Positions 29,428 through 39,203 of a stretch of DNA of 64,000 nt are shown here, in pieces. Both the position numbers and the translations under genes were made by a program. The stretch is from Stenotrophomonas maltophilia (GTDB taxonomy: Bacteria > Pseudomonadota > Gammaproteobacteria > Xanthomonadales > Xanthomonadaceae): positions 2,170,001-2,234,000 of the forward strand of contig NZ_CP037858.1 of assembly GCF_006974125.1 (NCBI RefSeq), in the 5' to 3' direction. Numbering within the stretch: the first letter of the stretch is position 1; each line of letters starts with the position of its first letter. The notes under the pieces are model-generated. The model was not told the DNA's origin. It worked only from the letters and a program-made list of their open reading frames with translations, and did not search any database.

Positions 29428-32400
29428 GCGCCTTCTTCCCTAGCAGTCTCTCACCGACATCTTCATCCCACGTCACTGCAGACGATGCACCAGCTTGTAG
29501 CATTGGCTTGAACGCATCTGCGACGCTCGCCAAACTCGCCGCGAGTACAGGGTCAACCATTGCGTCAACGGATTCATAGACGTTCTGAATCCGTCTGTAG
29601 GCGTCTGTGTCCGTGCAGTTATAGTGCATCCGGAAGAGATTCTGCATCGCCTCGGCAACCACGGTGGTTGTCGCGCGTCCAACACTGTCCGGAACGCCAA
29701 GCAAGAAGGGATCGATGCCACATTTGGAGAGCACCACGTTGATGATGGAGTTGAGCTCCAAGACAGGCCCCATGTTCTCCTGTCCAGCGTTGAGGATATC
29801 TGAACTCTGCGACAACTCCTTCAAAAGCTGGACATGATTCGTCACAGTCGCCGAAACCTGAAAATCTTCGCGAGGCGCGTCACTCGTCAGAGCCTGAGCT
29901 CCTCCTTGAGGAGCGATTCGTTCCGTAGCTGCAATGCTCTTCTGAAGAAGCTGATACCGTGCCCACCGGTCAGAAAGCTTCGGCTCGATGTTCGCATCTA
30001 TTTCCTCGATTCTAGCTTGAGCATTCACGTACGCCTTCGATCCAACAGCAGCCTGACGCTTCATCGCGTAGCAATTTTCGCGCTCCAGGCCGAGACGGCG
30101 AAGATCGTACATGAGCTCATTGCAGCGGTGAGCCTGCCCGTACAGGAACGCGGTTCCGGTCAAAAAGAACTTGCAGTTCCCACAGCTCCTGGCTCCGCCC
30201 TTTACCGGTCCTCCCAGCTCATCACCCTCGCTGCACTTAGCGCCGGGGCAGATTCCATCCCCATACCAAACCCAGCTTCCTGACACATGCTTAGCCGCCT
30301 CTATCCCGACTTGGCTTTCGGTCAGGAAGTCGTTTGACATGAGAAGCCGCGTGAATGCGTCCTGACCGAATACCTCCTTAAGAAGCTCGGGAGAGAGCGA
30401 TTCGCCTGACTCGAGACGCTCCATCAGCTGGCGGGCATCGTCCCGCCCAGAGTTCGACTCAGAACGATGCTGATAGGCATGTAGCCTGCGGCGTATCTCC
30501 CGGGGATCTGATGCCTCATAGTGCAGTGTCATCGCGATCGATGCATGACCCGCTATGTACTTGCTGATGATCTCTACCGGAACGCCCTTTAGATACAGCG
30601 ATGTAATCCCCGAGACTCGGAGGGAGTGAAGGTCGTGAATGGCCCTCTTCGCGTCCGCGCGGCCACCCGATCTCTGAGTGAGAAGCCGTAGCGGCGTTCC
30701 TCTCCTGCTCCATTCGACCTGAGCTTCCCCGCACAACAGTACCCAGAGAGCCTCCATCTTTGCCGACGATACTGGTCTATTGCCACCTGCGAAGCTTGAG
30801 GCATCTCGAAACAGCACGTGAAATCCCGGAAGGATGTCGACAACATTGGCTTTGATGTTGAGATCATCATCCGACAGCCTCAACTTCTCCGTATGAAAAA
30901 TTGTTGCGGCAACCTTGCACCACTCCCGCTGGATATCAAGGATGGAGTAAATCTCCGCGTCCGGCCAGGGAATAGTGAATCCGCGAAAATCTTCGGGATT
31001 CCACATCTGCGTCTTGTTTGTAGTGACGTAGATGCCAATCTGATCGTTGCCCGACAGCACGTCATTCGTTAGGGGACGGAAGACACCAAAGCTCCTAGAG
31101 ATTTCAGCGAGCGCCGAATCGTTCTCTACAAGCCTCGCCGCGCGCATATCCCACACGTACTCGTCGCCCAGACCAGAGTCGAGCCACCTGACCTGAAATC
31201 CGCGAAGTGGCAACTCAAGCATCAAATAGATCGCAAGCGCACGTGTGGGCTGCCATATCTCAATTCGGCCCCCAGGCAGACTGCGTTCATATGGCCACTT
31301 TCCGCTATGTGCTCCATCGACCACGATCCAGTCGCGCCTGAGGGAGCTCTGTGACTGCGGCCAGCCAAACGTTGGGACACCGCTGCCATCGCGATCAAGA
31401 AGCAGTTCTCGGCAGAACTCCAGCACGTCCGTCCCGACAGCAGAGCGATGAGTCCGTCGTGGGGCGGCCTGCTTCCAAATCCAGTCACCTTCTGCAACTG
31501 GGTTATCAACTCGCAAAGACCCAATCAATCGCTGATCGAGCGCAATCGCGCCCAAGTTCTCTTGCCTGTTGAAATCCATTACGCGGTAAAGCTGGCGCAT
31601 TGCGCCTGTCTTGGATGCTGCTCTTAAAGGACCGGGCTTCTGCCTGGTCGTCTTTGTGACGTAGTTATCCAAGTACTCTCGAAATGAACTGCCATCACGG
31701 TCTTGCCCATCATTCCGTACCTGCTTGTGGTCAAGTGCCTGAGGAGATGGCCACGACTCCAAAGTCATAAGCCAACGGAAGAAGTGTCTAGCATCAGTGT
31801 ACTGCTGAGGGGTGTACGTCTTGTACTCCGACGCAAACATCCGCTCATACAGCTCCGTCCAAATAGAGAGTCGGGCATCTTCGCGCAGGACCCACTCAAG
31901 TGACCGAGTGCGAACTTCCCCAAACACCCTGGATCGAGGGGGAACTGGAAAGCTAGCTGAGCCGTGCACCGATTCGAAGCTTACTCGGAGAAGCTCCCAC
32001 CATTTGTAGGACGCGAGCTTGAAATCACGAGTTGCTGTCAACAGTTCAGGTGATATGTCACCGATGTCGCTGCAATTAGTCGAAAGGAGAAACCATGACA
32101 AGTACAGATTCTGAGTTGCATCCGCCCGCTTGCCGAGCGCCTTGATTTCAAGGGTGCAAACGCGCCTGAACAGTTCGTTCGGGAAAAGATCAGGATCCTG
32201 AAGAACTTGTACCAGAGAACCGCTACGGATGGTTAGCCCTGTCTCAGCTTTAGCCTCTGCAACCAAGGACTCTGTCATCGCGAGAGAGTAAAAAATAAGG
32301 CCGCGGCGCCAGAGCGTTGTCAGGATCAGATGGACGATCTTCTTGAATGAGGATCCAGCGATCAGCTCTTTCCGTATACCCGAGTACTTCTGACCTCTCG

Positions 32401-32947
32401 CTGCCGGCAGGGAAAGGAGAGAGATGAGTTGATCCACCATGGCCAGAGGATCTTCGCAGCTGAACACAGTGCTCAGACGCAAGTCGACTTTCTTAATCCG
32501 ACCCTCCTGAAAAGCAACTCGGACCCCTGCCAGATCTTCCGGCTGTATGCGACGCCACAGTCGGATCTGGTCGTCTTTGCTGAGAAGCGCTAGCGCCTGG
32601 GAGAGACTCTGGCCCGACTTCAGTTCTAGTTGATCACCAATCGCGCGTAACAACCAGGTTTGGCGCAGGTAATGGAGCGTACCAGGCGTGCCGTCCTCTG
32701 ATGCCTTGAAGTCAAAAGCACGAATGACATTCCTATCCTCCCGAAATTCCGTCATCGAGCTTGTAAGCTTGAGGACTATCGAACGCTCAACCTCTACACC
32801 GACATCGCGCCACTCGATTGGCGAAATCGTTCCCGTAACGACGAACTTATCCGGACATGCGTTGAAGACGATCTCGCAACTGCTGCCCAATCCACGATAG
32901 TGCTGTAGCTGAGAAATGTCCTGTGTAACGTGATCGAGCTGTGTCAC
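29420..32947 (-). CDS. gmtZ: Gamma-mobile-trio integrase GmtZ
   Basis: This is a very large protein (1175 residues) with a tyrosine-recombinase core in its C-terminal half. HDLHSLRVSG (H-x-x-H-x-LR, about residue 769) and YIAGHASIAMTLHYE (the GH and nucleophile region, about 795-808) match the HxxR...GH...Y motifs. A conserved-like LPLRGFQVRWLDSG lies near 585. After the core a zinc-binding stretch (ICPGAKC ... SCGNCKFF ... HRCNEL) follows. Size and position between gmtY and gmtX match GmtZ. ATGA overlap with gmtY indicates coupled translation. Confidence 0.85.
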   Translation of the reverse strand: MTQLDHVTQDISQLQHYRGLGSSCEIVFNACPDKFVVTGTISPIEWRDVGVEVERSIVLKLTSSMTEFREDRNVIRAFDFKASEDGTPGTLHYLRQTWLLRAIGDQLELKSGQSLSQALALLSKDDQIRLWRRIQPEDLAGVRVAFQEGRIKKVDLRLSTVFSCEDPLAMVDQLISLLSLPAARGQKYSGIRKELIAGSSFKKIVHLILTTLWRRGLIFYSLAMTESLVAEAKAETGLTIRSGSLVQVLQDPDLFPNELFRRVCTLEIKALGKRADATQNLYLSWFLLSTNCSDIGDISPELLTATRDFKLASYKWWELLRVSFESVHGSASFPVPPRSRVFGEVRTRSLEWVLREDARLSIWTELYERMFASEYKTYTPQQYTDARHFFRWLMTLESWPSPQALDHKQVRNDGQDRDGSSFREYLDNYVTKTTRQKPGPLRAASKTGAMRQLYRVMDFNRQENLGAIALDQRLIGSLRVDNPVAEGDWIWKQAAPRRTHRSAVGTDVLEFCRELLLDRDGSGVPTFGWPQSQSSLRRDWIVVDGAHSGKWPYERSLPGGRIEIWQPTRALAIYLMLELPLRGFQVRWLDSGLGDEYVWDMRAARLVENDSALAEISRSFGVFRPLTNDVLSGNDQIGIYVTTNKTQMWNPEDFRGFTIPWPDAEIYSILDIQREWCKVAATIFHTEKLRLSDDDLNIKANVVDILPGFHVLFRDASSFAGGNRPVSSAKMEALWVLLCGEAQVEWSRRGTPLRLLTQRSGGRADAKRAIHDLHSLRVSGITSLYLKGVPVEIISKYIAGHASIAMTLHYEASDPREIRRRLHAYQHRSESNSGRDDARQLMERLESGESLSPELLKEVFGQDAFTRLLMSNDFLTESQVGIEAAKHVSGSWVWYGDGICPGAKCSEGDELGGPVKGGARSCGNCKFFLTGTAFLYGQAHRCNELMYDLRRLGLERENCYAMKRQAAVGSKAYVNAQARIEEIDANIEPKLSDRWARYQLLQKSIAATERIAPQGGAQALTSDAPREDFQVSATVTNHVQLLKELSQSSDILNAGQENMGPVLELNSIINVVLSKCGIDPFLLGVPDSVGRATTTVVAEAMQNLFRMHYNCTDTDAYRRIQNVYESVDAMVDPVLAASLASVADAFKPMLQAGASSAVTWDEDVGERLLGKKAHD

Positions 32948-34335
32948 GGCTTACCCCAGCTGCTTGGGAATTCTGGCCTCGCGTATGGAATTCTGCGGAT
33001 GTCAGTTCCCGAGATCCTCGCCCTGACAGAAGCGGCGCTGACATGGTAGTAGGTATCTGTGCTGACAATCGAGCTGTGGTGCATCATCCTCATCAGCGTT
33101 TCTTGAGGGATCTGAAGTACGTCAGCGGCATAGAAGCCATAGTGGTGGCGACATGCGTGCGATCCTGCCCTTATCCCTACACGCCTGAACGCTCTATCAA
33201 CCAGCTCGTGTGCGCACGAAAGACTCAATGGTTGCCCATAGTTCAATGCTCCATTACGCGTGGTGTTGAAAAAGAGATACGGGTGGCGAAGGCGCCCCGT
33301 CCTGAGCAATGACTTGTGATCATCGAAGTACGCTTCAAGGCAGCGGCGAAAATACCTGCCCGTGATGCTCTCCTCCAGCCAGAAAGCATATCTGTTTGCG
33401 GAATCAGCTTCGGTCAGAACCATTCCCTTCCACCCTGCAAACTCACGATGTCCCCTTCCCAGTTGGCTTCGCGGGAGGCGCTTGTACACCCTTGCGAGGA
33501 AGCCAGACCTATCCTCTGTAGTCGACGACACGCAACTCCCATTCTCGGGATGCTCAAGGCGAATCTTCGATGCACCCGTTTCGCGAAACAACTCGACAAC
33601 GTCATTGACATACAGATGCAGTGGCTCAGAGATGCGAAGTCCCGCATAGCCAAGCAGCAGTAACAACATCTTGTCTCTTGGCGACCGTGCCCCATGCTCT
33701 ACCGTCTCTATCATTTCCGTCGGCGAGAGATGCTTCGCCCGCATAGCCGCCTTGTCACTCTCGGTCATTCTGCGATTTATCGTCGGAGCTGCTTTGCTTC
33801 TTCGTCGGCGTACTCCTCTCAGATGGACGAGCGCATCGCTCCGGCCAGCTTCGCGGGCAGACCGATAGAATCGAGCGACCTTGACTAGGGCATGCTCGTC
33901 CGGATTGAACACAGGGGAGTCGTGCAGCTTGGCCACAAACCTGGAGTAGCGATCCAGCGCCCGGATCTCTTCGCTCACAGTTGAGATTCGGACCCGCCTC
34001 CAGTAGAGGCCCGTTGGGTCTTCACCGGCAATCCAAGTGCCGCGAAATCTAGCCTCGGCATACTCCTGCACGAGCACGTACAGATCACCGGTAAGCGGAG
34101 CCTCGCCGCCGCACTTCATTTGGCAGAACGCGTAGAACGTACCAACGGCCCGAAGGTGAGCCTCGATCTTTGAGTCACTCCAATTTTCCGAGCTCAGCGC
34201 TCGCGCCCATAGAGCCGCTGTTGCACTTGGAAGACCGTTTTTCAGAAACAAGAAAGGGAACAACCCACCTTGTCGTTCCACGACAGGGATATAGATGATA
34301 CGCCAAGGGCGATATGGCAGCGGCTCCGAACTCAT
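32944..34335 (-). CDS. gmtY: Gamma-mobile-trio recombinase GmtY
   Basis: This is a 463-residue tyrosine recombinase. An N-terminal helical core-binding region is followed by catalytic residues R234 (GLRISEP), H393-x2-R396 (HACRHH), H419/H420 (MMHH) and Y429/Y430 (STDTYYH), so the set looks complete. It is first in the gmtYZX operon, starting about 106 bp from the right island end, as recombinase genes often lie by the attachment site. The ATG at 34335 follows a GGAG immediately, so the exact start is uncertain. Confidence 0.85.
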   Translation of the reverse strand: MSSEPLPYRPWRIIYIPVVERQGGLFPFLFLKNGLPSATAALWARALSSENWSDSKIEAHLRAVGTFYAFCQMKCGGEAPLTGDLYVLVQEYAEARFRGTWIAGEDPTGLYWRRVRISTVSEEIRALDRYSRFVAKLHDSPVFNPDEHALVKVARFYRSAREAGRSDALVHLRGVRRRRSKAAPTINRRMTESDKAAMRAKHLSPTEMIETVEHGARSPRDKMLLLLLGYAGLRISEPLHLYVNDVVELFRETGASKIRLEHPENGSCVSSTTEDRSGFLARVYKRLPRSQLGRGHREFAGWKGMVLTEADSANRYAFWLEESITGRYFRRCLEAYFDDHKSLLRTGRLRHPYLFFNTTRNGALNYGQPLSLSCAHELVDRAFRRVGIRAGSHACRHHYGFYAADVLQIPQETLMRMMHHSSIVSTDTYYHVSAASVRARISGTDIRRIPYARPEFPSSWGKP

Positions 34336-34410
34336 CTCCGGGGGACTCGGCTAGCAGCACCCCTAATTTATGGACTCCCAGCTTCCCTCGTCAAGCTTCG
34401 CGTTTCGCCC

Positions 34411-34441
34411 TAAATGACATCAGTGAACCCCCCACTAAGTG
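34411..34441. repeat. GMT island right terminal inverted repeat
   Basis: The end reads TAAATGA (34411-34417) ... CACTAAGTG (34433-34441), the inverse of TCATTTA and CACTAGTG at the left end with a 3-bp longer spacing. comM resumes in frame at 34442. No direct flanking duplication is visible across the two junctions. Confidence 0.5.
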
Positions 34442-34921
34442 GCCGCGATGAATCCCTGCCCGTGCGGCTGGGCCGGTGACCGCAGCAACCGCTGCCTGTG
34501 CAGCGACGAACGTATCAACCGTTACCGTGCGCGGGTGTCCGGCCCACTGCTGGACCGTATCGACCTGCATATCGGCGTGACCCGGATGGACGCGGTGGAG
34601 CTGCGGGAGAGCACGCCGCTGGGTGAGCCCAGCGCATCGGTGCGTGAGCGGGTGGAAGCCGCGCATGGCCGGCAGCAGGCGCGTGGTGGGCTCAATGCGC
34701 ATCTGTTGCCGGCGGCGCTGCGTGCCTGCACGAAACTGAGCGAGGCCGATCAGGATCTGTTGGAGCAGGCCATCGAGCGTCTGCAGCTTTCCGCACGGGC
34801 CATGCACCGGATTCTGCGGGTGGCGCGCACGATTGCGGATCTGGCCGGATGTGGGGACATCCAGACTGCGCATCTGGCTGAGGCGATCGGGTATCGGCAG
34901 TTGGATCGGGGAAAGCCCTAG
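34442..34921 (+). pseudogene. comM: comM 3' fragment
   Basis: The fragment begins AAMNPCPCGW (with GDRSNRC, a zinc/arginine-finger region of Mg-chelatase-like ATPases) and ends with the C-terminal helical lid (LSEADQDLLEQAIERLQLSARAMHRILRVARTIADL). It continues directly from FQLI of the fragment at 10680-10861 in the same frame. About 160 residues remain. Without the N-terminal half it cannot be functional, so natural transformation may be impaired unless a second copy exists. Confidence 0.9.
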
Positions 34922-34944
34922 AAATGCCGGTCGGGTTGGCTATT

Positions 34945-35034
34945 GGTGGAGTCGACCCTTGGTCGACTCGCGCGCGAAGCGCGGCGCTCTGTGGAGTGGA
35001 TGCGAAGAGCGGTCGACCAACAGTCGACCCCACC
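34945..35034. repeat. REP-type inverted repeats after comM
   Basis: Two hairpins, GTCGACCCTTGGTCGAC (about 34950-34967) and GGTCGACCAACAGTCGACC (35011-35029), flank a short GC-rich spacer. Their arrangement resembles the SMAG/REP dimers typical of Stenotrophomonas and probably ends comM transcription. Confidence 0.65.
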
Positions 35035-35045
35035 AAGGGCGCGCA

Positions 35046-35408
35046 TCACGCCGCGGAATCCACCCGCCCCCGCTTTGCCAGCAACGCCACCCGACGGCTG
35101 ACCAGCGCGTGCAGCTCCGCCAGCTCCGACGCCCGGTCAGCCGTCATGTTGTCGCCGAACAGCACCCGCGACAGTCCCGCCGCGTCGCTGTCGTTCGGGT
35201 GCTGCCACCGGTCCCGGTACACCTTCTGGCACACCAGCCAGGCCAGACGCAGCCCCCCACCGGGCAACGGACGGACCACGCGCTCGTAGACGTGCCAGAA
35301 CTGGTACTCGGCCTGCAGGTCGATCACAGGCGTCACGGAGGGCGCCTGCCTGAGCCGTCCCGGGCTCCGGATGTCAAACAACGGTGATCGCGGGTTGTAC
35401 TGAGCCAT
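35046..35408 (-). CDS. Conserved hypothetical protein (120 aa)
   Basis: The likely start is the ATG at 35408 (MAQYNPRS), giving 120 residues with no signal or membrane segment. The middle part (YQFWHVYERVVRPLPGGGLRLAWLVCQKVYRDRWQHP) is aromatic and the C-terminus is helical. Not recognised. It is a single minus-strand gene with REP sequences on both sides. Confidence 0.5.
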   Translation of the reverse strand: MAQYNPRSPLFDIRSPGRLRQAPSVTPVIDLQAEYQFWHVYERVVRPLPGGGLRLAWLVCQKVYRDRWQHPNDSDAAGLSRVLFGDNMTADRASELAELHALVSRRVALLAKRGRVDSAA

Positions 35409-35510
35409 GCCGACAGGATGACCCAGCAACATTGTGGGAACCTTGCGCCGCCGCCAGAAAATCCCTGTTGATTGCCCAAGGGGGGCCAGGTGGGTTGGGG
35501 GGGCCGCCAA

Positions 35511-35537
35511 GTGCATCCACGCATGGCGTGGATCTAC
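35511..35537. repeat. SMAG-like GTAG hairpin
   Basis: On the minus strand GTAGATCCACGCCATGCGTGGAT forms a hairpin immediately 3' of the TonB receptor stop codon, the GTAG-headed REP element type seen in S. maltophilia. It may also end the receptor transcript. Confidence 0.7.
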
Positions 35538-37856
35538 CTAGAAGGCCATCGAGGTGCTGAACATCAGCTGCCGGGGCGCGCTGCGCTGCAGGGTCTGGTA
35601 ATCCCCCGAGAACGACGAGCCGGCGATGGTGGCAGTGCCGATGTTGTGGCGGTTGAACAGGTTGCTCACGTCCAGCCGCAGCTCCAGGCCGGGCACGGCG
35701 CTATCCGCACCGAAGCGGTAGGCGGCATAGGTGTTGACCTGCCAGAAGGTCGGCACGCGGATGTCGTTCTCGTAGGTAAAGGGCTGGCGCAGGTAGGAGG
35801 TGCTGGTGGCACCAAAACGCCAGTCACCGAAATGCGCCGACAGGTCGCTGACCAGCGAGATCTGCGGGTAGCCCGGCTGGGCGTTGCCCTTGATCGGGTA
35901 CACCGTGTCGCCCACCACGAAATCGCTGTCGTAGTACGAACGGGCCACGGCCACGCCCTGGTAGAACTGCAGGTGGTCGGTGAGGTCCGCGGTGATGCCG
36001 AGGTCAGCGCCGATCACGTGCATCTTCGGCATCAGCCGCACCGTGTTGATCTGCGCGAACTGGGTGCCGATGGCGGCCGACAGCAGTCGGTTGCGGATGT
36101 CGTTGTAGAACACATCGCCGGTGATCGTCAGCCGGTCGAAGCGATGCGATGCGCCCACGGTGAGGTTCCAGTTCTTCTCCGGGCGCAGCGTGCCCGCCAC
36201 GCGGTCGAACTCTTCCTGGTCGGTGATGGTCCACGCCGAGGCGGTGTAGCCGATGTTGCCGCGCTGGGCGACGCGGTAGCCGTTCATGGTGTTGGCCAGG
36301 TCGATGAAGGCATCGGTGGATTCGGTCGGGCTCCAGAACAGCGAGACATGCGGCAGGAAGCTGCTCTTCGCGCGCAGCGTGCCGTTCACCGGCCGGTCCT
36401 TGGCGTCACCGAGGCCGCCGCCGCTGGTGCGGAAATCCACGGCCTTGAAGCCGACACCCAGCTTCAGTGTGTCGTTCAACACGATGTCGTCCTGCAGGTA
36501 GAACTGGCGCGAGCGGGTCACCCAGCTCGATGCGTTGTCGGTCTTGAACGCTGGACCGTACACGTCGAACGGGCCGGTGGCCTTCAATGGCGGGCCTTCG
36601 CCCAGCAGCGGCTGCTGGTACCACTCGGTCTTGGCCGCGGCCTTGCTCTTCTCCTGCCAGAAACCGGCAGTGAGGGTGTGCGCGCCGGTCTCGAACTGCA
36701 GGTTGAGCATGCCCCCCAGGCGGTTGAGGCGCGGCGTCTGCACCTGTTCGGAGAACGGTGCGCCGTTGGGTGACGGCACGGTGGGGTCGGTCAGCGTGGC
36801 CTGCGTGTGGCTGTTGGCGTTGTACAGCTGCACGTTGCCGTTCAGTGCCGGGGTGATCTGGAAACGATGGTTGATCGAGGACACGCGGTCGCGGGTGGTC
36901 TGGCCGGTGTCGTACGGAATCAGTTCGGAAAGCTCGCCACAGGTATAGGCACCGCAGGATTTGTCCGCGTTCTCCGGCGAGGCCACGTACCAGGCCCAGG
37001 CGTAGTCCGGATAGAAGATGTCGGCCTTCCAGCCCAGCTTGCGGATCATGTCGAAGGAGATGTTGTTGTAGCCCCACACCTTGGCCTTGCTGTCGGACAG
37101 GAACACGGTGAAGTCACCCCAGGCGACGTCCTGCTGCAGCTTCAGGTCGCCGCGCAGGAAGTTCTGCGTGCCCTCGCCCTGGTACTTGTCGGCCGACACA
37201 CGCTGCAGGTCGACCAGCACCTTCGGGCCATGCTCGCCCAGCTGGCCGCTCTGCCCGGATACGGTGGTGACCAACGTGCTGTTGCTGCCCACGCCCTGCT
37301 TCACGCGCAGACTGGGCGTGTCCTGCAGCTCGCGCAGGCGGTATTCCAGGCTGCCGCCGTTGACGCTGCTGGAGAACACGCTGACCGGTGCGCCACCCGG
37401 GCTGACCGTGATCGCGCCGATGCCATCGGGCACGCCCACGTTCACCACGCTGGTGCCGGTAAGCGAGAGGAAGCCGTTGTCGTTCAGCGGCACGCCTTCG
37501 AAGGTGATGCCCATTTCATTCATGCGGAAGCCGCGCACGAACAGGCTGGTGGCCGAGATGTCCAGGCCCAGCCCGTCGGTGGCGGTGTAGCTGGCGCCGG
37601 GTACCTGCTTGAGCATGGCCAGGCCGTTGTTGCCGGTGACCATCGCGTCGAGGTCTTCGGCCTTGATGATGTAGCGGTTCGGGCCAACCACCTGGGTCGG
37701 TGCAACGGCGGCGCCGCGCGGCGTGGCGATGACCTGCAGGGCGTTGAGCGTGGTGGGCGAGTCGTGCGCGGCATCGTGCGTTTCTGCGGCGTACGCAGGT
37801 GCGGTGATGGCCGCGATGATGGCCAGGGCGAGGCGCGTCGTGGGCGGGGTGTTCAT
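35538..37856 (-). CDS. TonB-dependent outer-membrane receptor
   Basis: This is a 772-residue receptor. The signal peptide ends near PAYAAET. The plug domain lies at about 45-165 (YIIKAEDLDAM ... SLFVRGFRMNEMGITFEGVPLNDNG, then VSPGGAPVS). The 22-strand barrel ends in FSTSMAF with terminal Phe as required for outer-membrane assembly. The substrate is not evident; the plug resembles receptors for organic ligands or siderophores. No linked transport genes. It is flanked by a 360-bp upstream region with REP elements. Confidence 0.85.
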   Translation of the reverse strand: MNTPPTTRLALAIIAAITAPAYAAETHDAAHDSPTTLNALQVIATPRGAAVAPTQVVGPNRYIIKAEDLDAMVTGNNGLAMLKQVPGASYTATDGLGLDISATSLFVRGFRMNEMGITFEGVPLNDNGFLSLTGTSVVNVGVPDGIGAITVSPGGAPVSVFSSSVNGGSLEYRLRELQDTPSLRVKQGVGSNSTLVTTVSGQSGQLGEHGPKVLVDLQRVSADKYQGEGTQNFLRGDLKLQQDVAWGDFTVFLSDSKAKVWGYNNISFDMIRKLGWKADIFYPDYAWAWYVASPENADKSCGAYTCGELSELIPYDTGQTTRDRVSSINHRFQITPALNGNVQLYNANSHTQATLTDPTVPSPNGAPFSEQVQTPRLNRLGGMLNLQFETGAHTLTAGFWQEKSKAAAKTEWYQQPLLGEGPPLKATGPFDVYGPAFKTDNASSWVTRSRQFYLQDDIVLNDTLKLGVGFKAVDFRTSGGGLGDAKDRPVNGTLRAKSSFLPHVSLFWSPTESTDAFIDLANTMNGYRVAQRGNIGYTASAWTITDQEEFDRVAGTLRPEKNWNLTVGASHRFDRLTITGDVFYNDIRNRLLSAAIGTQFAQINTVRLMPKMHVIGADLGITADLTDHLQFYQGVAVARSYYDSDFVVGDTVYPIKGNAQPGYPQISLVSDLSAHFGDWRFGATSTSYLRQPFTYENDIRVPTFWQVNTYAAYRFGADSAVPGLELRLDVSNLFNRHNIGTATIAGSSFSGDYQTLQRSAPRQLMFSTSMAF

Positions 37857-38137
37857 GGGCAGATCCAGGGTGCAGGGGGAGAGCGGCGCAGGCGCACGCC
37901 CAGCGCGATGCAGCGCCGGTGTCGGCGCCCTGGCTGGCGATGCGATTGCGTTGAGGGGATGACCGCGCGGTGCGCGCCGGTCAGTGGCAGACGAGGACGA
38001 TCATCTGCCGTGGGATTCGATGGCGTGATTTCGACGTGCGAAATTCTTGCATCGCACTGCCGCATCCGCCATTGCACCGTGGTACAGCGTCGATGGCGGT
38101 GGGGATGGGTGGGCTATACGTGGGTATAGCCCCGGCG

Positions 38138-38211
38138 TGGTGGGGGCCGACCTTGGTCGGCGCTTGCCGTTTGTGTGTGCCAACCAAGGTTGGCACCTAC
38201 CAGGGCATAGG
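38138..38211. repeat. REP dimer upstream of the TonB receptor gene
   Basis: Hairpins GCCGACCTTGGTCGGC (38146-38161) and GCCAACCAAGGTTGGC (38179-38194), head to head, form a typical REP-type dimer of this genus in the 365-bp gap between the receptor and the HAD phosphatase genes. Confidence 0.75.
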
Positions 38212-38220
38212 GACGCGCGG

Positions 38221-39054
38221 TTACTGCAGGACGAAACGCTCGATCGCACGCGCCACGCCTTCGTCGGCATTGCTGGTGGTTTCAAATCGCGCCACCGCCT
38301 TCACCGCATCGATGGCATTGCCCATTGCCACGCTGGTGCCGGCGTACTGCAGCATGGTCAGGTCGTTCTCCTGGTCGCCGATGGCCATCACGTTGGCGCG
38401 GTCGATGCCCAGGTGCTCGGCCAGCTTCTGCAGGCTCGGGCCCTTGCCAGCACGGCGGTCGAACACTTCCAGGAAGAACGGTGCGCTCTTCAGCACCGCG
38501 AAGCGCTTGGTCAGTTCGCTGGGCAGGCGCGCGATGGCGGCATCCAGCACGTCCGGCGCGTCGATCATCATCAGCTTGATGAAGGACATCGACGGGTCCA
38601 TGTCTTCCACGCGGCGGTAGGACAGCGGCATCCGCGAAAGATGCGAGTCGGCCACGGTGTAGTAGCTGATGTCCTGGTTGGGCGTGTACATGCGCTGGCT
38701 GTCCAGCGCCTGGAAGTGCACGCCCAGTTCGCGGGCCATCTGCTCGCAGAACAGGAAGTCGTCGAAACTGAGCGGGTACTCGACCACGGTTTCACGGGTG
38801 CCGATGCGCTGCACCAGGCCGCCGTTGCAGGCGATGCAGTAGTCGTCGTCGCCGGTAATGCCCAGCTCGTGCAGGAACGGTGCCAGGCCCGGCACCGGGC
38901 GGCCACTGGTCAGCACGATGTGCACGCCCAGCGCGCGCGCCTGCGCGATGGCCTGTTTGACCCGCGCGGTGAGCGTGTGGGTAGGGTCCAGCAGGGTGCC
39001 ATCCATGTCGATGGCGACCAGTTCGATGGTCGATTGCCTGCGGCCCATGTCCAT
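38221..39054 (-). CDS. Cof-type HAD-IIB hydrolase
   Basis: This is a phosphatase of about 277 residues of the Cof/YidA group. It has motif I VAIDMDGTLLD, motif II VLTSGRP, a cap domain, the conserved lysine region and motif IV VMAIGDQENDLTML. The ATG at 39054 or 39048 is the likely start. Such enzymes dephosphorylate sugar phosphates or cofactors in the cytosol; the substrate here is unknown. It stands alone on the minus strand, divergent from the exoD-like gene. Confidence 0.9.
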   Translation of the reverse strand: MDMGRRQSTIELVAIDMDGTLLDPTHTLTARVKQAIAQARALGVHIVLTSGRPVPGLAPFLHELGITGDDDYCIACNGGLVQRIGTRETVVEYPLSFDDFLFCEQMARELGVHFQALDSQRMYTPNQDISYYTVADSHLSRMPLSYRRVEDMDPSMSFIKLMMIDAPDVLDAAIARLPSELTKRFAVLKSAPFFLEVFDRRAGKGPSLQKLAEHLGIDRANVMAIGDQENDLTMLQYAGTSVAMGNAIDAVKAVARFETTSNADEGVARAIERFVLQ

Positions 39055-39203
39055 TGCGTTCAACTCGTGCGGGGCACGCCAGTTTACCCCCTCATGCCCG
39101 GTTCACCTCTTTGCCCACGCTGGCCGGGATACTGCGGGAGCCTGTGCGTCCCCCACCGCAGGACGGCCCATTGACCGCCCTTCCCTGGAGAACCTTGCGA
39201 CGC

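Noticed and set aside
35472..38129. Long plus-strand frames opposite the first TonB receptor
   Set aside because: High-GC antisense frames without start signals; the receptor on the other strand has a signal peptide, plug and terminal Phe.
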